64,000 nt of DNA from Embiotoca jacksoni (lineage: Eukaryota; Chordata; Actinopteri; Embiotocidae), in contig JAKOON010000004.1 of assembly GCA_022577435.1 (NCBI GenBank), forward strand, positions 4,425,001 to 4,489,000, given 5' to 3'. The notes beneath the pieces are model-generated. The model worked only from the letters and a program-made list of their open reading frames with translations, did not search any database and was not told the origin of the DNA. Within the stretch, counting starts at the first letter, position 1; each line of letters starts with the position of its first letter. The translations under genes and the position numbers were made by a program. Positions 1 to 12,900 of this stretch are shown one piece after another.

Positions 1-1469
1 ATTTACCACATAACATTTTTAAGATTATTTTCAGTTTGATTATTTATACAGTTTTGTTTACATTGCTTTATAGTGATGCATAGCATAAAAATCATTCATA
101 CCCAAAAATGTGATGACAGTTTTAACCTCATTACCATTCTGTAGTTTAATCTTGAATAACTGTGTATGTAGCTCCTCCCATTTCTTGAGTATGAAGGGGA
201 TGAGCATGCTTCTCTCTTTTGCTGCCTTTTAAGCTTGACTTAATGTGGGAGTAATCTGACTCAGATATTGTTATTTGCTACTTATTGCTCAAATAACCAA
301 ATTACATTCATAAAGGCTTCCCGTTAGACCTGTCGTAGTGTGCATGGGGTTCCAGTTAGTGGCTTCAAGAGGTCTGACCATCACCGCTTTCATTTAGTTA
401 AAATCACATTTTCTGCAAAACACAAATGACACCTGGAGAGAACAGATGTTTATTGTTCTAATCACAGCAGCACTGATGAGCAAAACAATGTGGCCAGAGG
501 GGAAAATAAGAACCATGAGTGGGACTTCCCAATGTTCTGAGTCCAAACACACGGGTTCCCATTGAAATCTTAAAGAAACAGTTATAAATACTTGGATTCA
601 TTTTTAAAAAGGCTATAAATGTCTTAAACATCATTACTCAACCAAGTAAATAGCACATTTGTTTTTGTAGATTTGGTGTAGTAGGATAGTTAATGAGAGA
701 CTGACAGAGCCCACATTCAACACGAATAAACATATCACACAGCGCAACAATGCCACTCACTGATGCGTTTTGATAGTTTTCAGACAACAGCAGAGCTCTG
801 GCAGAGAAAGAAACGACAGTATATCTGCCACAGGCAACACTTGTTCGGAGGATCAGTTCTGAGCTGGTTTTGGTCTTCAGAGAGGATTTGGTGACAATGA
901 GAAAAATATAAAATATGAGCACTCTTATCCCTCAAAGCCTGACAGAGCTAGTGTCTGACAGGTCAGCTATTTGCTGAGTGCTCCTGTCCAAAGCCAAACT
1001 ACCATTGGAGTGAAGCTCAAACCTGGACTGTTTTGCAAAGACAGAAGGTAAAATAAAGTAAAGTGAGTCATCATCCACCGTTTTCCCCTCGAAACAATTT
1101 ACAAGTGAAGGTTTTCCGTCAGTGTCTGATTGCATACGTTTCAAAACAGAGATGCGAGTACTGAAGGGCATTGCGTGGCCTTGGTTTCTAACAAGTTGTA
1201 TTTCTTCTCTCCAGCTGCTGAATGCTCAGTAATGGCTATATTTAATGTTTATCCCACATTCATCTCTCACCTATGTCTATTTTGCTTTTCTGCCAACTGG
1301 AACCAAGCTGTTCACCACTCACCTGTTGGTCTCTAAATGTCAGATTGATTCAGCGGTCTCTTAAGCTCCACCACCTGCAGGATGCCACAGGAGGACTGCA
1401 GGGTGGCTGCCTATAGCCAGATGTCCCTGAGGGACAATAGACTCAGTGACAAGCGATCCACCACATGGA

Positions 1470-1740
1470 CTTTGTGGACAAAATATCAGATTATTTTTGA
1501 CCAAAGTTCTATATATTGATACTGCAACAATATTGTAGGGATGACTATTGGTGCTTTTGCGAAATATTTGTTAATATATTAATGATCAGAAATGTGTCTG
1601 TAATGACTAAGTGAGTGAATAGTTCAACGTAACTTTACTGTAATGTAACCAGAAAAAGACAACAATCATGATATTACAATATCAAAAATCTAAGATGATA
1701 TTTAGTCTCATATAATATCAATATTCGTATTTCCAACCCA
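1470..1740 (-). repeat. dispersed repeat family B (ATATCGATAT-type), inverted copy
   Basis: The reverse complement aligns along most of its length with 56270-56560, including the shared phrases ACTTAGTCATTACA and ATCTTAGATTTT and the block ACAAATATTT...AAGCACCAATAGTCATCCCTA (with differences). I recall this as a common nonautonomous repeat in percomorph genomes; the family name is unknown to me. No coding capacity. Confidence 0.7.
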
Positions 1741-2884
1741 AATTACGAGCTTAAACAACATGAATTGTGACTGGTGATAAACATGAAAACCACCCCTGTG
1801 TTGAGAGAAGGGGTGAGTCACTGCACTTTCCTCTGAGCCATGTTGTTAGTGTGGAGCTGAGCAGTGAGTGTATTTCCTTTCCTCCGAGCCAAAAGTTGTA
1901 CTGCCTCCTCACTCGTGTTTACTCAGGGAAGAGTGAGCGGCGACAGGAATGTTTTCTGTGTACTCAAGGAGGGCTGCGTCAGGACACCACGCCTACAGCA
2001 GCAAACAGAGATGGCATGACTGTAATATGATAGAAGCTGGGATAAATATTAGTTTCGCTTTATTGATGTTGTTGACCAAGTGCTAGTCAGGCGTGCCCTG
2101 TGCGTCAGGAAAATCATACGGCACAGCTTATTGGCTGCCTGAAATGTCTGTGTTGTTTTAATGTGCATGCTTGCCCTTTATATTCTATGAGTTGCACAAA
2201 GCTAAATAAAATTCAGTCCAAAACAAAACCGCTGAAATATATCCTACCTTCATTAATTTGCAATATTTTGTCGATCACTTTTAGATCAATGAGGGCATAA
2301 GAAATATTTGAAACAACTTTCAATATACAATTCCAACAATAAACAATCGAACGGGGGATTTCTTGCAGGGCTTTTGACTGGATTAGATTTGAGCTACATG
2401 TCCCGAATAAACTGATGCATACTGTAGATAATTTGTTTTTTAACAGTTGGATGTCCTAATGGGAGCATTTATCAATACAATAGGATTTATAAATACACAG
2501 CACAGCTGAACTACTGATATTTCGTAGCCATGGTCTTACGTTATGGATTCTAACTTTTACAAACCTCAGTCAGATCAAATTTGATCAAAGAGTCGACCAG
2601 CATATTCAACTAAACAGCCCCTCTGCCCATGCACTCTCTAGCACCATAGGAGATAGAGAGATGGGATGTCTTTTGGTCATTTTGTCAACATTGACGATGG
2701 CATCGCCTCCTTAACCGCCCTTCTAATTACCCACTGAGTGTGTTCACATTTCATTCTGTCTGGATCTGAAAATTCGGTTGTTCTCTCTTCTGTCTGTGCG
2801 GTGGTGGAAAGGCTTATAATGCTTCACTGATTTATGTTCCCCACTTACAGTCATAATTAGCCCACACAGAGCTGAAATATATCA

Positions 2885-3400
2885 AGAATTTATGGAAGGT
2901 TTGCTGTGAAAGGTGGTACAGCCATTTTTGGTCTCCAGAGGATGTTCCCTGCTGACTCTAGTGACTCCCTCACTCTTCCTCTAGTGCCACCAGCAGGTCA
3001 AAGGTTACACATATTCTGTAAAATATCTCAACATGTATCAAATAGATTGGAAAAATGGAAAATTTTGCACATACATTCATTGTCCCCAGAGAATAAGAAT
3101 GACTGACTTTGAAGATGTTTCCTATAGTTCCACCAGAGGTTGGCAAGTATGTCTTTTACTGAAATATCTTAGTGACTAGGCACCGCCACTACCCCCAATA
3201 CTCAGATTTTTTATTTAGCATCAGGTCAAAGTTTGTCCAAAACTTTGCTATATGACCAAATACTTGCAATACAAGACTAATATAATCCCTAATACCCTCT
3301 GCTGTACTTTGTCTTCATTGCTATAGTGCTAATTATCAGATGTCAGCATTAGCAATTTGATAGATAACACCAGCATGTTTGTTTTTCAAGCTGAAGTAGC
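2885..3400 (+). repeat. dispersed repeat family C (tandem TTTCATGGCAATCC / CTCTAGTGCCACC modules)
   Basis: Shows repeated modules CTTCCTCTAGTGCCACCAGC, AGGTCAAAGG, ATATCTCAACA and ATTCATTGTCCCCAGAG, and ends with ATGTCAGCATTAGCAATTTG-type sequence, as in a dispersed fish repeat I recall. Other pieces in the window are at 4560-4910, 9480-9720, 25350-25810 and 41165-41300. Confidence 0.55.
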
Positions 3401-4114
3401 ACTGTGTCTTTGTTCAGCCTGACAGAGTCACAGTAAGTAAATAGCTGAAAAAGGGACATCTGTATTCAGCTGTCTAAATAATTTAAATGCAAAGGCATCT
3501 GAAAATCTTTATTGTTTCCTCTATTTAATTCCCACCTCACATCTAACAGGTGAAGCTTCATCAGCTACGATGCAGCTGGAGTTCAGCCTAAGATCCTATA
3601 ATTACTGATGTGATGATGGCTGGAAGCTGCGGTGATGTCTGCTGGTTCATTATAGCTAATTTATGTAAAGTGAAGGGAAGAGATGAGAGAAGAAAGGATG
3701 GGGATGAAAGAGGCCGTAATGAATAAGGACTGAAGGAGGCTTGTGTGAGCACGTGCAGAGCTCCCCACTCCATTCAATTTTTATTTTCCATCTTCATTTC
3801 CACGAGCACTGGCAGAATTCTGTCCCTCCGCTCAGTGCCCGACACTGTATATATTAGTTTCTGATCTTCATGGCTGGTTTTATTGACTATGTGGAAAGCT
3901 GACTTTTGTGCTAATTATTCTCTCCAGTTTATTTGATCACTCCGGCAAGAGAATATTGTCTGACATGTGTTCATTTGCAGCATTCAAAGCACATCATTTC
4001 TATGAGTTTTTTGCAAATACATGAGAAGAAATCAGAGCCACTTAGCATTTCCACAACACGGGAAGGAATGACATATCTGCTGCATTATACTGTTCCCTGT
4101 AGACCATTTATCAC

Positions 4115-4235
4115 AGCCAGGCCTGATGTAGGTCAGACGGTACAGCCATTAGGGTTATCGGTTTGATTCCCAGCTCCTACTTTTACTGTCATTACGTCAG
4201 TTTTTCAGCAAGATGCTGAACTCCAAACAAGCATA
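4115..4235 (+). repeat. SINE-like fragment
   Basis: GGTTATCGGTTTGATTCCCA resembles a degraded tRNA B box, followed by CAGCTCCTAC and AGCAAGATGCTGAACTCCAAA, an order I recall from fish short interspersed repeats. Too short and diverged for family assignment. Confidence 0.35.
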
Positions 4236-4559
4236 CAACCATGCTAGCAGCTCTATGAAGCTTCACAATCACACACGGCAAATTGCTAATATACCTGCAT
4301 GTTTTCTAGTTAGAAATAGTAGAAGCAGAAATAATTCAAATTTCTGGGAATTTTTTCAGTGGAAAGATTTTCTTTTTTGTTCCAAGACTGTTCCTTTTAA
4401 AGGGAGGATAACATTCTCTAAGAACATTATAAGAATGTCACCACAAAACATTTCTATAAAACAACTTAATGCTGAAAGGATTATTGAAACATTGCATAAT
4501 AATGTTTGGATAAAAATTTGTTTTAAATAAATAGCTGGGTTTACACGCTACAAATGAAA

Positions 4560-4910
4560 ATTATGTTCAGCAGCATCTTAGAATAGCCTGTTAGCATGCT
4601 ATGTTAATTGGCAGTAAAAATAAAGTACAGTGTTGGGTAATAGAAATATTTGGACAAAATGTATTGATAAATTGTAAATTATGCCTGGTGACATTGCTCA
4701 ATCAAAGGTATCACTAACGTTTATTCTGAGCGAATGTTTTCACAAAATTTCATGGCAATCCATCCAGTAATTGTTGAGACATTTCGCTCAAAACCACAGA
4801 AGTTGCTGAAATTAAAAAGGTCAGGCGATTAGCAAAGTACACAGGATTTATCCTCTAGGCATCCTGAATATCTGCACCCAATTTCATGGTAATTCACCCA
4901 ACAGCGGTGC
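4560..4910 (-). repeat. dispersed repeat family C, inverted copy
   Basis: Contains CAAAATTTCATGGCAATCCA, GTAATTGTTGAGACATTTCG and CACCCAATTTCATGGTAATT, and starts near TAGCATGCTATGTTAATTGG. It is in the orientation opposite to 2885-3400. Confidence 0.5.
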
Positions 4911-5363
4911 CACAGCTGACTGGGTTGCATCACCATCCCTGCAGCCGTGTCTCCGAGCGTCTATAAAGTCCGTCTCTCTGAACAGAAGCAGCTGCCAACT
5001 TAGTGTTATGTAGCTGTGTGGACTAGTGTGCAGGTGCTCAGATAATTAACAGAAGTCTTGTCATGAATTTCAGGGAAAGATAGAGCTTTGCTAATGGAAG
5101 CTGGGAAATGTGGGTGTTGTGCTCTGAATGTCAGGCCCGGAGCCTAATTAGGAGATTGATAAGCTGCTGTGGCGCTGTCAAATGTCTACCAATTACTTGT
5201 GCCTCCCCTCTTTTCTTAATCGTCTTCTTTAAATTAATGCTGGCCACAAGACAGGCACGATAACTGGGATTAACCAGAAATTTTGAACTCCAAGTATTGA
5301 ATCCTTAAGTCATGTTGAAAGTATGTTGTTGACTTTCCTTTGTGACTGTTTCACCCCTTCTAG

Positions 5364-5619
5364 GTTTCCTGAGAGTCATCGCCTCTTGTCGGCTTCCCGT
5401 AAAATAACAGAAGATTAAAAGAGGAAACACTGGAGAGACTCCGGCAGCTTTGCAAATCACAAGTTCAGACTATGCCAGCACCAAAAGAACAATCCAATCA
5501 CTAGAAGAACATTACAGAAACATGAGCCCTTTGCAGCATGATGTAGTTCTTCTTGACTGCCTCCATAAAACATATTTGCTTGGCTGATTTCCCCTGGCTG
5601 AGAGTAGACTGAGGGACCA
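5364..5619 (+). other. sytl5: probable sytl5 5' UTR portion of the first coding exon
   Basis: A pyrimidine-rich tract ending in TAG at 5361-5363 is a plausible acceptor, so the coding ATG at 5620 probably sits in an exon that starts near 5364, with noncoding exons further upstream, possibly outside the window. The stretch contains several ATG triplets before 5620 that would act as short upstream ORFs. No TATA box or CpG-rich promoter is obvious here. Transcript data would be needed to fix the exon boundary. Confidence 0.4.
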
Positions 5620-7878
5620 ATGGAGCAGATCGGGGAGGATCTCAACCTCTCCTTTCTGCTGGAACATGAAAGAGAAATGATCCTGAAGGTGCTGCAGAAA
5701 GACGAGAAACTGAGGAAACGAGAGGAGAAAAGGATACGGTGAGGACTTCAGTCTTACCATTTGAACTCTTTCTCATCTTACTCACTTTTCATCATATCCT
5801 GTGTCGTTCTTCTGTTTGTCCCGCAGGAAGCTGAAGAATGAGCTGCTGGAGATCAAACAAAAAGGCTCCCGTCGGCCGAAGGAGCAGAGGGAGCGACAGT
5901 GCGCCCGCTGCCTCAAGACTCTGGGCCTTATCTTTGACCGTGGAGATCTCTGCGAGGACTGCCAGCTGCGTGTCTGCAACGAATGCCGTGTCACAACTCC
6001 CAAGTCACGCCAGTGGAGGTGTAACGTTTGTGCCAAGATCTCGTAAGTGTGATGCCTGCAGGGGCCAGATCAGTGTTTGGAGGAGGAGTGGACTCCAGAT
6101 GTTTTTAATTTTTTTAAAGGATTAATGGCACCACGTCTGTCTTCATTTGTCTGTGAGGTTCTCCGGTGTTTCAGTGCTGTGATCTTCTACAAAGCTTAAA
6201 GGGAAAACCTAACCAAACCCAAACACACAGACATGACATAATGCGTTATCTCACTAAGTGGCTTGAAGTGCTCAATATCTTTTCTGACTTATGAGGGTTG
6301 TTTTGAATTGAGATGTCTCTCTTGACTATTACCACAGCTGACAGTTTTTCTCGTGAAGTGTGGGACAGTTGGCTTTTTCTCTCCATGAAAAGATGCAAGC
6401 CAAGTGGTTTCACTCTACAATCTATTTTTTCTTTCTCTGGCTGTCTCAGACTGTGGTGTGATATATGAGAGTTATTCTGAGCGCTGTTTACAGTGACAAA
6501 TCTTTCCATCACGGCTCTGACAGTCGCTGTTTCTGATGGTTGTGTGACAGAGTGATAAGTTACAGGGACAACAAATAAGCTGTTGTCACTGTCAGCTGCT
6601 TTTTGAGTCTGGGCTTTTAATATGATTCATGTAAAGATGTTTGAAACAAGATATTGAAGTGCAGGTAATCTAAATGTCATTGTGTTTATGTCATGAAACG
6701 TGGCACTTACTTTGGGATCCACTCAGTTGCCATTTTATTTAGTACGCTGAGCTGAAAGTAATCAATTCTCGTATATACTTACAGGTTTACGATAACTTTA
6801 TCCACCGTTTGTTTCAATGGCTTAATACCAGAACCACCTCTCTGTATAATGCATTAAGCTCATGATTACCACAGCACCCACCAGAACGATCGTACAGTTG
6901 GATAAACACCTCTGTAGAACAGTTTCACCAGCAACTGAACATTATACCCTTAATTCAGAAAAGATGTATTGTTAATGTTTTATTACACTTCATTAGTTTT
7001 AGTGGATATTTCACACAAAGAAGTAATGTAAGGTATTTCTAAGGTGTGCTTCAACGAATTTATTAGAAACTACCAAAAACACTACTGGTACAATCACTGT
7101 TCCTTACAAGCAAAACCACCCGATACAGAAACACATGGCATCATAAGCCTCAATTGCCTCTTAACCTCATCACTTCTACATCTGTTATTGTTTTTTTTGC
7201 TATTGTTCCTCAAGGTGATCTTCACATCAAATCTCATTGAATCTTTTGGTGCTCCTTGTGGCAAGGACGTACAGTGTTTTGTTGCCTAGGAATTGTTCAA
7301 GCTTTTCTAACAAGGATATTGGTTGAATTACCTTGAAAGGCCAGTGTGGAACCAGTTTTTATTTTCTGATCTGATTTATTTTATTTGCTGTCCACGCAAA
7401 CTCAAAACTTTCTCCATGTTTACATGTTTTGATCATCAGGGTTTGATGTCTGTTCTTAAAAAAAGAATAAATTCTAGATATAAAAAAATATATGAAACTG
7501 TTCACCGCTGAGAGTGAATATTTACACTGAGGCTATAAGAATATGTTTGTGAGGTGGAAAACTTCTCAGCTCCCACCCACGTGTGACCCACAGCATAACT
7601 TCACATGGAGAAAATCACCGACGGAAATAGAAGCAGAAGGAGGAAAAGGTGGTTTCACTAATTACTTTTCCACAAGAAATAACTTGCTGATTGGTGATGT
7701 AAACCAGTGTGAGTTGATCTGGCATTTTGTGGTGTTGAATTCCCAGTAATGTGTTTGTACCGCAGGGAGCTGAAGGTGGTGACCGGAGAGTGGTTCCTGG
7801 AGGAGCGGTCCAAGCGCTTTGAGCAGGGAGGGCTGAGCAGTGATGTGATCAAACACACAATCATGAGCAGCCCAAAAA
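5620..7878 (+). CDS. sytl5: sytl5 exons 1-3: Slp homology domain with zinc finger
   Basis: Part of sytl5. Exon 1 (residues 1-39) gives a charged helix beginning MEQIGEDLNLSFLLEHEREM, matching the first SHD helix that contacts Rab27. Exon 2 carries eight cysteines as four CxxC pairs (C65/C68, C82/C85, C90/C93, C105/C108), enough for two zinc ions in a FYVE-like fold. Exon 3 opens with the second SHD helix and its GEWFLEERSKRF motif (residues 119-130), the family's conserved Rab27-contact signature. All of these elements look intact, so Rab27 binding is predicted from family knowledge, not shown. The ATG at 5620 is chosen because it begins the conserved first helix. Confidence 0.93.
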
Positions 7879-9833
7879 GTGAGTGGGACTGCTAATTACT
7901 TCAAACTATACGAGGTAGCGATGAAAACATTCCCAGACTGTTCCTGTTTTGTTGAACAGAGCGCAGCACCGTGACGTGTACAGAGCAGGGGAAACCCTTC
8001 GTTAGCACATATTCCAAGATATGCTGCCAGATTAACATCAGCATGTTACCTGTGTTTTTGTGAGTAGTGTACAGCAGAGAGCGCACATTCAGTTTTGTGT
8101 CAAACTCTGGATTACGGCTGCAGAGACCCTTGAAATGCTTCAGGAAGCCTACAGCAATGAAGTATTGAGCCAGGCGATGTGTCCTGAGTGACATTGATGT
8201 TAATGAGGGGCAGAGCGTCCCTGTCCAAAACCGAAGAAGCTGAATCCGGTCAGGAGCAACCAGGCGGGTTTTCTTTGACATTGGCAGGGTTGGGCACCAT
8301 GAATTCTTCCCCCCAAGGTCAGACTGTCAACTCAAGTTTCCACTGTGATGTTCTGAGGCGTCCAATTGGAAAAAAAAATAAATAGGTGCAGACGACCTGA
8401 ACTGTAGCTTGATGGCACTTTGGTTCTCCAACACGACAACATCCCTGCTCACCACCACCCCTACTCACCACATTTGGCTCCTTGAAACTTCTTTCTGTTG
8501 CCTAAAAGTTTGACATAAACTTTGTTGTGTTTTCTGCTCAAGTTTTAGGTTAATAGGGAAATTGCAAAACCATATGTATCAGTGATCAGAAAAATTTGTA
8601 ACTCAGATGTAACTTGGATTACTTACTCAGGAAAGTGATAACTTCCCCCTGCTCTGTGCACATCATGGCGCTGAGCTCCGTTTGTGCACAACAGGAGCTG
8701 TTTTGAAGGCTGTAACCCAAGCAATAATAAATACCTTACTTTGGAAATATCTTGTTAGGCGCTGTAGCAGCGTAGGAAATGTGGTGATTTTTATAAATCA
8801 ATTCATAATGTTTTGCATCATAAGTCACAGGAGGGAAGTCCACAGAGAACCTGTCAGCGTCCTCTGAGTCAGAGAAACCAGAAACTCCAAGATCCAACAG
8901 AAGTACAATATTCAACATTAAGGACGGAGCCAAGAGGAAAGGGTAAGAAGAGAACACAGAGCACAAACAGCTGTCTATTATCGTGTTTACTCAACATGAG
9001 AGTCTAAAATATGACGGGACATGCAGTCCAAGGACGGCATTAAATCATCTCAAAATAAATATGTAGTGTGATGAGGGCACATTTCAGTATAAAAGCATCA
9101 GAAAACATCAGATGTATGCTCATGTGATTTTTTAGAGACCATGAATAAATTTTAAAATACATTTGTTAAAGCAACATAGCAGTAATTAGATTGTGTTGCT
9201 AGCATCCCCCCATATCTCGGTTGTACTTTAATGGTTCCTGATGGCATCTGAGAAATCCATGCAGCCAAAAGGCAGACCGGCTCTGCTAAACAATAGATTG
9301 TTGGACTACTCTGGCAGCAAAAAAAAAAATCCCTGAACTGCTTCAGTTTCAGCATCGCAGAGAGCTGCAATTATTTTATCAGCAGTTTCCCTGCTACACA
9401 CTTAGTAGATAATTCATCAGACATTTGCAATCCAGACAAAAGTATTTCGATAGCTATATCTGTTTTATTTAGTTGGCCACTAAATAATGAATACTGCATT
9501 AAAGAGTCATGAGAAGTTCAGGGATCATTAACAAAATTCATCATCTGAGCACCATGAAGATCTACAGCAGATTTCATGGCAATCCAATGGTTGTAAGAAC
9601 ATTTCAGTGAAAACGCCAACATCATAGTCCCGCTGGACCAGTAAGTAGACTTCACCCTCTAGGGACCCTGAATGACCATAAATTCTGTGCCAAATTCATC
9701 CATTTTAGTCCAGAGATGAAACAACCAACAGACCAGCGTGACTAAAAGTTCAGAATCTGCAACATCACTTTCTTCAGAAAATGTTTATATACAACAGATT
9801 ACAGACTTCCTGTGTCTGTGTCTGTGTGTGTCT

Positions 9834-9918
<85 letters not shown>

Positions 9919-12900
9919 AAGATGAAGATGATCAAGAAAGGCCTGCGGTCCGCTCTGAAGCCAGAGAACATCGACAGCATCAGTGTCAAATCTGCTTCGG
10001 ATGGAGACACTCAAAGCATCCAAAGCACTCGCTCTGCTTCAAGTCTACTTTCAAACAGGTGTTTACCGCTCCGTCCACCAGCACACAGACTGAACTATGA
10101 GCTGTATGCAGTGTGATTACTCATTTCACATTAGTATATTAATCTTCAAAACGTGGTAGCACAGTGCTGTGCTAAGGAATGAATGAAAAGCTCGATCACA
10201 GTTCATATAAACAAGGCTTTTAAACTCTGAAGGTTTTTATGCCGACAGGCACAAAAACACTCAAACTCAAGGATGAATTAATTAGATTTAGTTGTTCAAA
10301 GGTCACTGAAATCTCCCAAAACACAGTTATTGGCCATCACTCATGGATTAATTCGCTGTTAATGACAAAAGTTTACACAAATGTCTCATAGGATAAAGTG
10401 ATTTATATCCAAAAGGTTAAAGGTCAACTTCACTGCGACATAAAAATATGTTCTTCAATAAAACAATTTTCTGGCTGTTATTCAGCACCATAACTCAGGA
10501 ACAGAAGGGGAGATTGTGACCATATTTCCCATGTAGTCAGATATTAAATTACTGACAGTGTTTGTTTGAAACTGTGTTTGTTGCATAAATCTTCTGTGCT
10601 GTCGGTTGAAGATGTGTGTGAAGCTTCTACGTTTTATAATTTCGAGCTTCTTTGCAGCAACATCCATAATTGAAGCATCGTCTGCTGTCATGGCAACAAC
10701 TGTGTTCTGTCACGATCAGATTTATTGGTCAAATTCCTTTAAAGTCTTCAATGGATATATTATGTGAGTCTGGACAGACACTGATACAAACTTAAACCTG
10801 ACTGGTTAGCAGAGGCAAACAACCACGAGGTGGTAATTCTCGTGTTTTTATGGAACTGCCTCCGGGGTTAAACACATGGTGATGTTTAACTGGTTTCCTC
10901 CTGGTGTTCAGGGGCGATGTGGTGGCTGTGGAGCCCTCAGGGATGCCCACGGTGCCCAACAACCTGCGCTCCCAAACTCTGGACGAGTCACCCACTTCCA
11001 GCGACACCCGGAGGGTCAGGGTCAGCAAGTGATTCACACAGACAGACAGACGGCAACAAAAACAATTCACAGTGTTATTTCAAGTTTGGGTGTGTCTTTG
11101 TTTTTGAACGCAGCCCGACGGAGCGGAGAGCATTGCCAGTTTACAATCCATCGACAGTGCGTCTGTGAAGAAAGCTGCCGGCCATCACAGGAAAAACTCC
11201 GGCACCCCGACCATCTCTGTGTCCAGGGCCTCGGTCTCCTCAGGTATCTTCATCACAAGCCACACCTCCTGTTCTGTCATGTTGTTGTTTTTCCTCCACA
11301 CTGAACCAACTTGACTGTTGTCGTCTTACAGCTTCGCAACTCACGCACAAACATTTTGATAACTGAGTCACAGTTTCAAGACGTGTTAGAAGCAGCAGAT
11401 CGCATCAGAGGTGATGTTAAACAATCTCAGCATCATCTCGGTGGGTTGATGCAACAACACTCAGCTGCTCCACAACTCAGACTGTTAAGAATCTCACAAA
11501 GGATAAAATTACTCCTTCTGCCAGGACCAGATGTCACATCTGCACAAATTACACTGTTGACTCACATGTCTTCATCGCTATCTGTTGTATGTCTTTATGC
11601 ATTGAACTCCCCTCTTCTTTAAGTATAATCTCCTCTCCACTTTGTCTCGCTTGTTCAGACCGTTTATCTCTGCTCGTAACCGCTGCTAAGAAGTGTGTCA
11701 AGATTTTCGAATGGCTGCGATTAGTGTCGTTAGTAAGAGCTGCTGAGTGAGCATCTCCACACAAGGCCACAGATGTCAGAGTTTATATCCAGCCGTGCAT
11801 CCAAAAGATGGTTTGTAGCTTTATATTTCCAGTTAAAGGGATTCTCTTACTTTTCTATCATTTTATTCATCTGCTGTGCCGATAAAGACACTTTGTCCCC
11901 AGAGGACTCCTGAGATCTTCACTCTGTTATAAAATCTCAAACACACACTTGTGGTAAAGCTGCCGTGGACCAAGTTTATACACTTTTAATCCATTTTACA
12001 TTTCAAATTCTAACTTTTCCTTATCTGTTTTTACACGTTTAAAGGAATACTTTTGGAAATACTATACTGGCTTTTATTTCCAAGTAGAAATATATCTAAT
12101 GTCTGTGTTTTTACTGTGGAGCTCTGGAGCCGGGAGCTGATTCGTTTTGCATAAAGACTGGATGTGGGGAGAACAGCTACGGCTATCTTGAAAGTTCCAA
12201 AATACACCCTCTGGCTCTGAAGCATAATAACTAACATCTCATTTGTTTCATCTATATGCAAACAGGGGTTTTAGGCTTCTTTTTTTTTTTTAAACCCCTC
12301 AAAAAACAAAGCAAAAGCGTAAGGAATGACTTAAATTGCATTTGTCTGCTGTCACAGTTGGAAACACAAAGTTGGACCACTCCTCAAAAAACAATCAGGC
12401 TTTCTTCAGATGTTAATGCACCGTTACATTTTATTTAATGAACTTAGAAAAGAAGAAACAGTCATCATAGCATGTGTCTGAGAACTTCATTAACTTGTAA
12501 AATGTTCCTACTCTTAAAATATTAAAATTCAACAGCCATTTGATCCTCTTTCTAAGTGAAGAAACTGATGGAGCTCGCGGATGTCTGCAGAGCAAGCTAT
12601 AAAAAAGATGTTTTCCAGCTTGCAGTTTCTACGGTCCAAAATGTCAGTAAGACATTGCAGTTAAGGGAAACTGTGGAAGTTGAGACAAGATCTGGAAGAG
12701 TCAGAAAACTTTCAGATAAAACTGAATGTCTGCTGGACAAAAAGCACAAACAAAAATCCCCATAAGACTGCAGAGGACGTACAGGAAGGTTGAACTGACA
12801 GGGTGGTGGTGCAGCGTTGATGCACAAACAGGATTTAAACAGGGAAACTTTACCTGCGACCTTCTCACCAAAATCATGACCTGAAGTGTCGAGAACAGCA

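Larger units (their letters stand above)
1..5363. other. sytl5 upstream or 5' intronic DNA, no supported gene
   Basis: AT-rich, with only short ORFs of up to about 105 codons and none resembling a known protein. Contains dispersed-repeat fragments at about 1470-1740, 2885-3400, 4115-4235 and 4560-4910. Two adjacent minus-strand ORFs at 638-1171 are the least random-looking but are unrecognised. May include noncoding 5' exons of sytl5. Confidence 0.5.

Noticed and set aside
4115..4235. A functional tRNA gene
   Set aside because: Only a degraded B-box-like phrase is present, without a matching A box or cloverleaf; better read as a SINE fragment.
9774..10116. ORFs made of Val-Cys or Thr-His repeats across CA/GT microsatellites (also near 27446, 28116, 31328, 36788, 39336, 51513)
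   Set aside because: Dinucleotide repeats lack stop codons in some frames; these ORFs are artefacts. Where a real exon abuts (sytl5 exon 5, srpx exon 7) only the exon part is coding.
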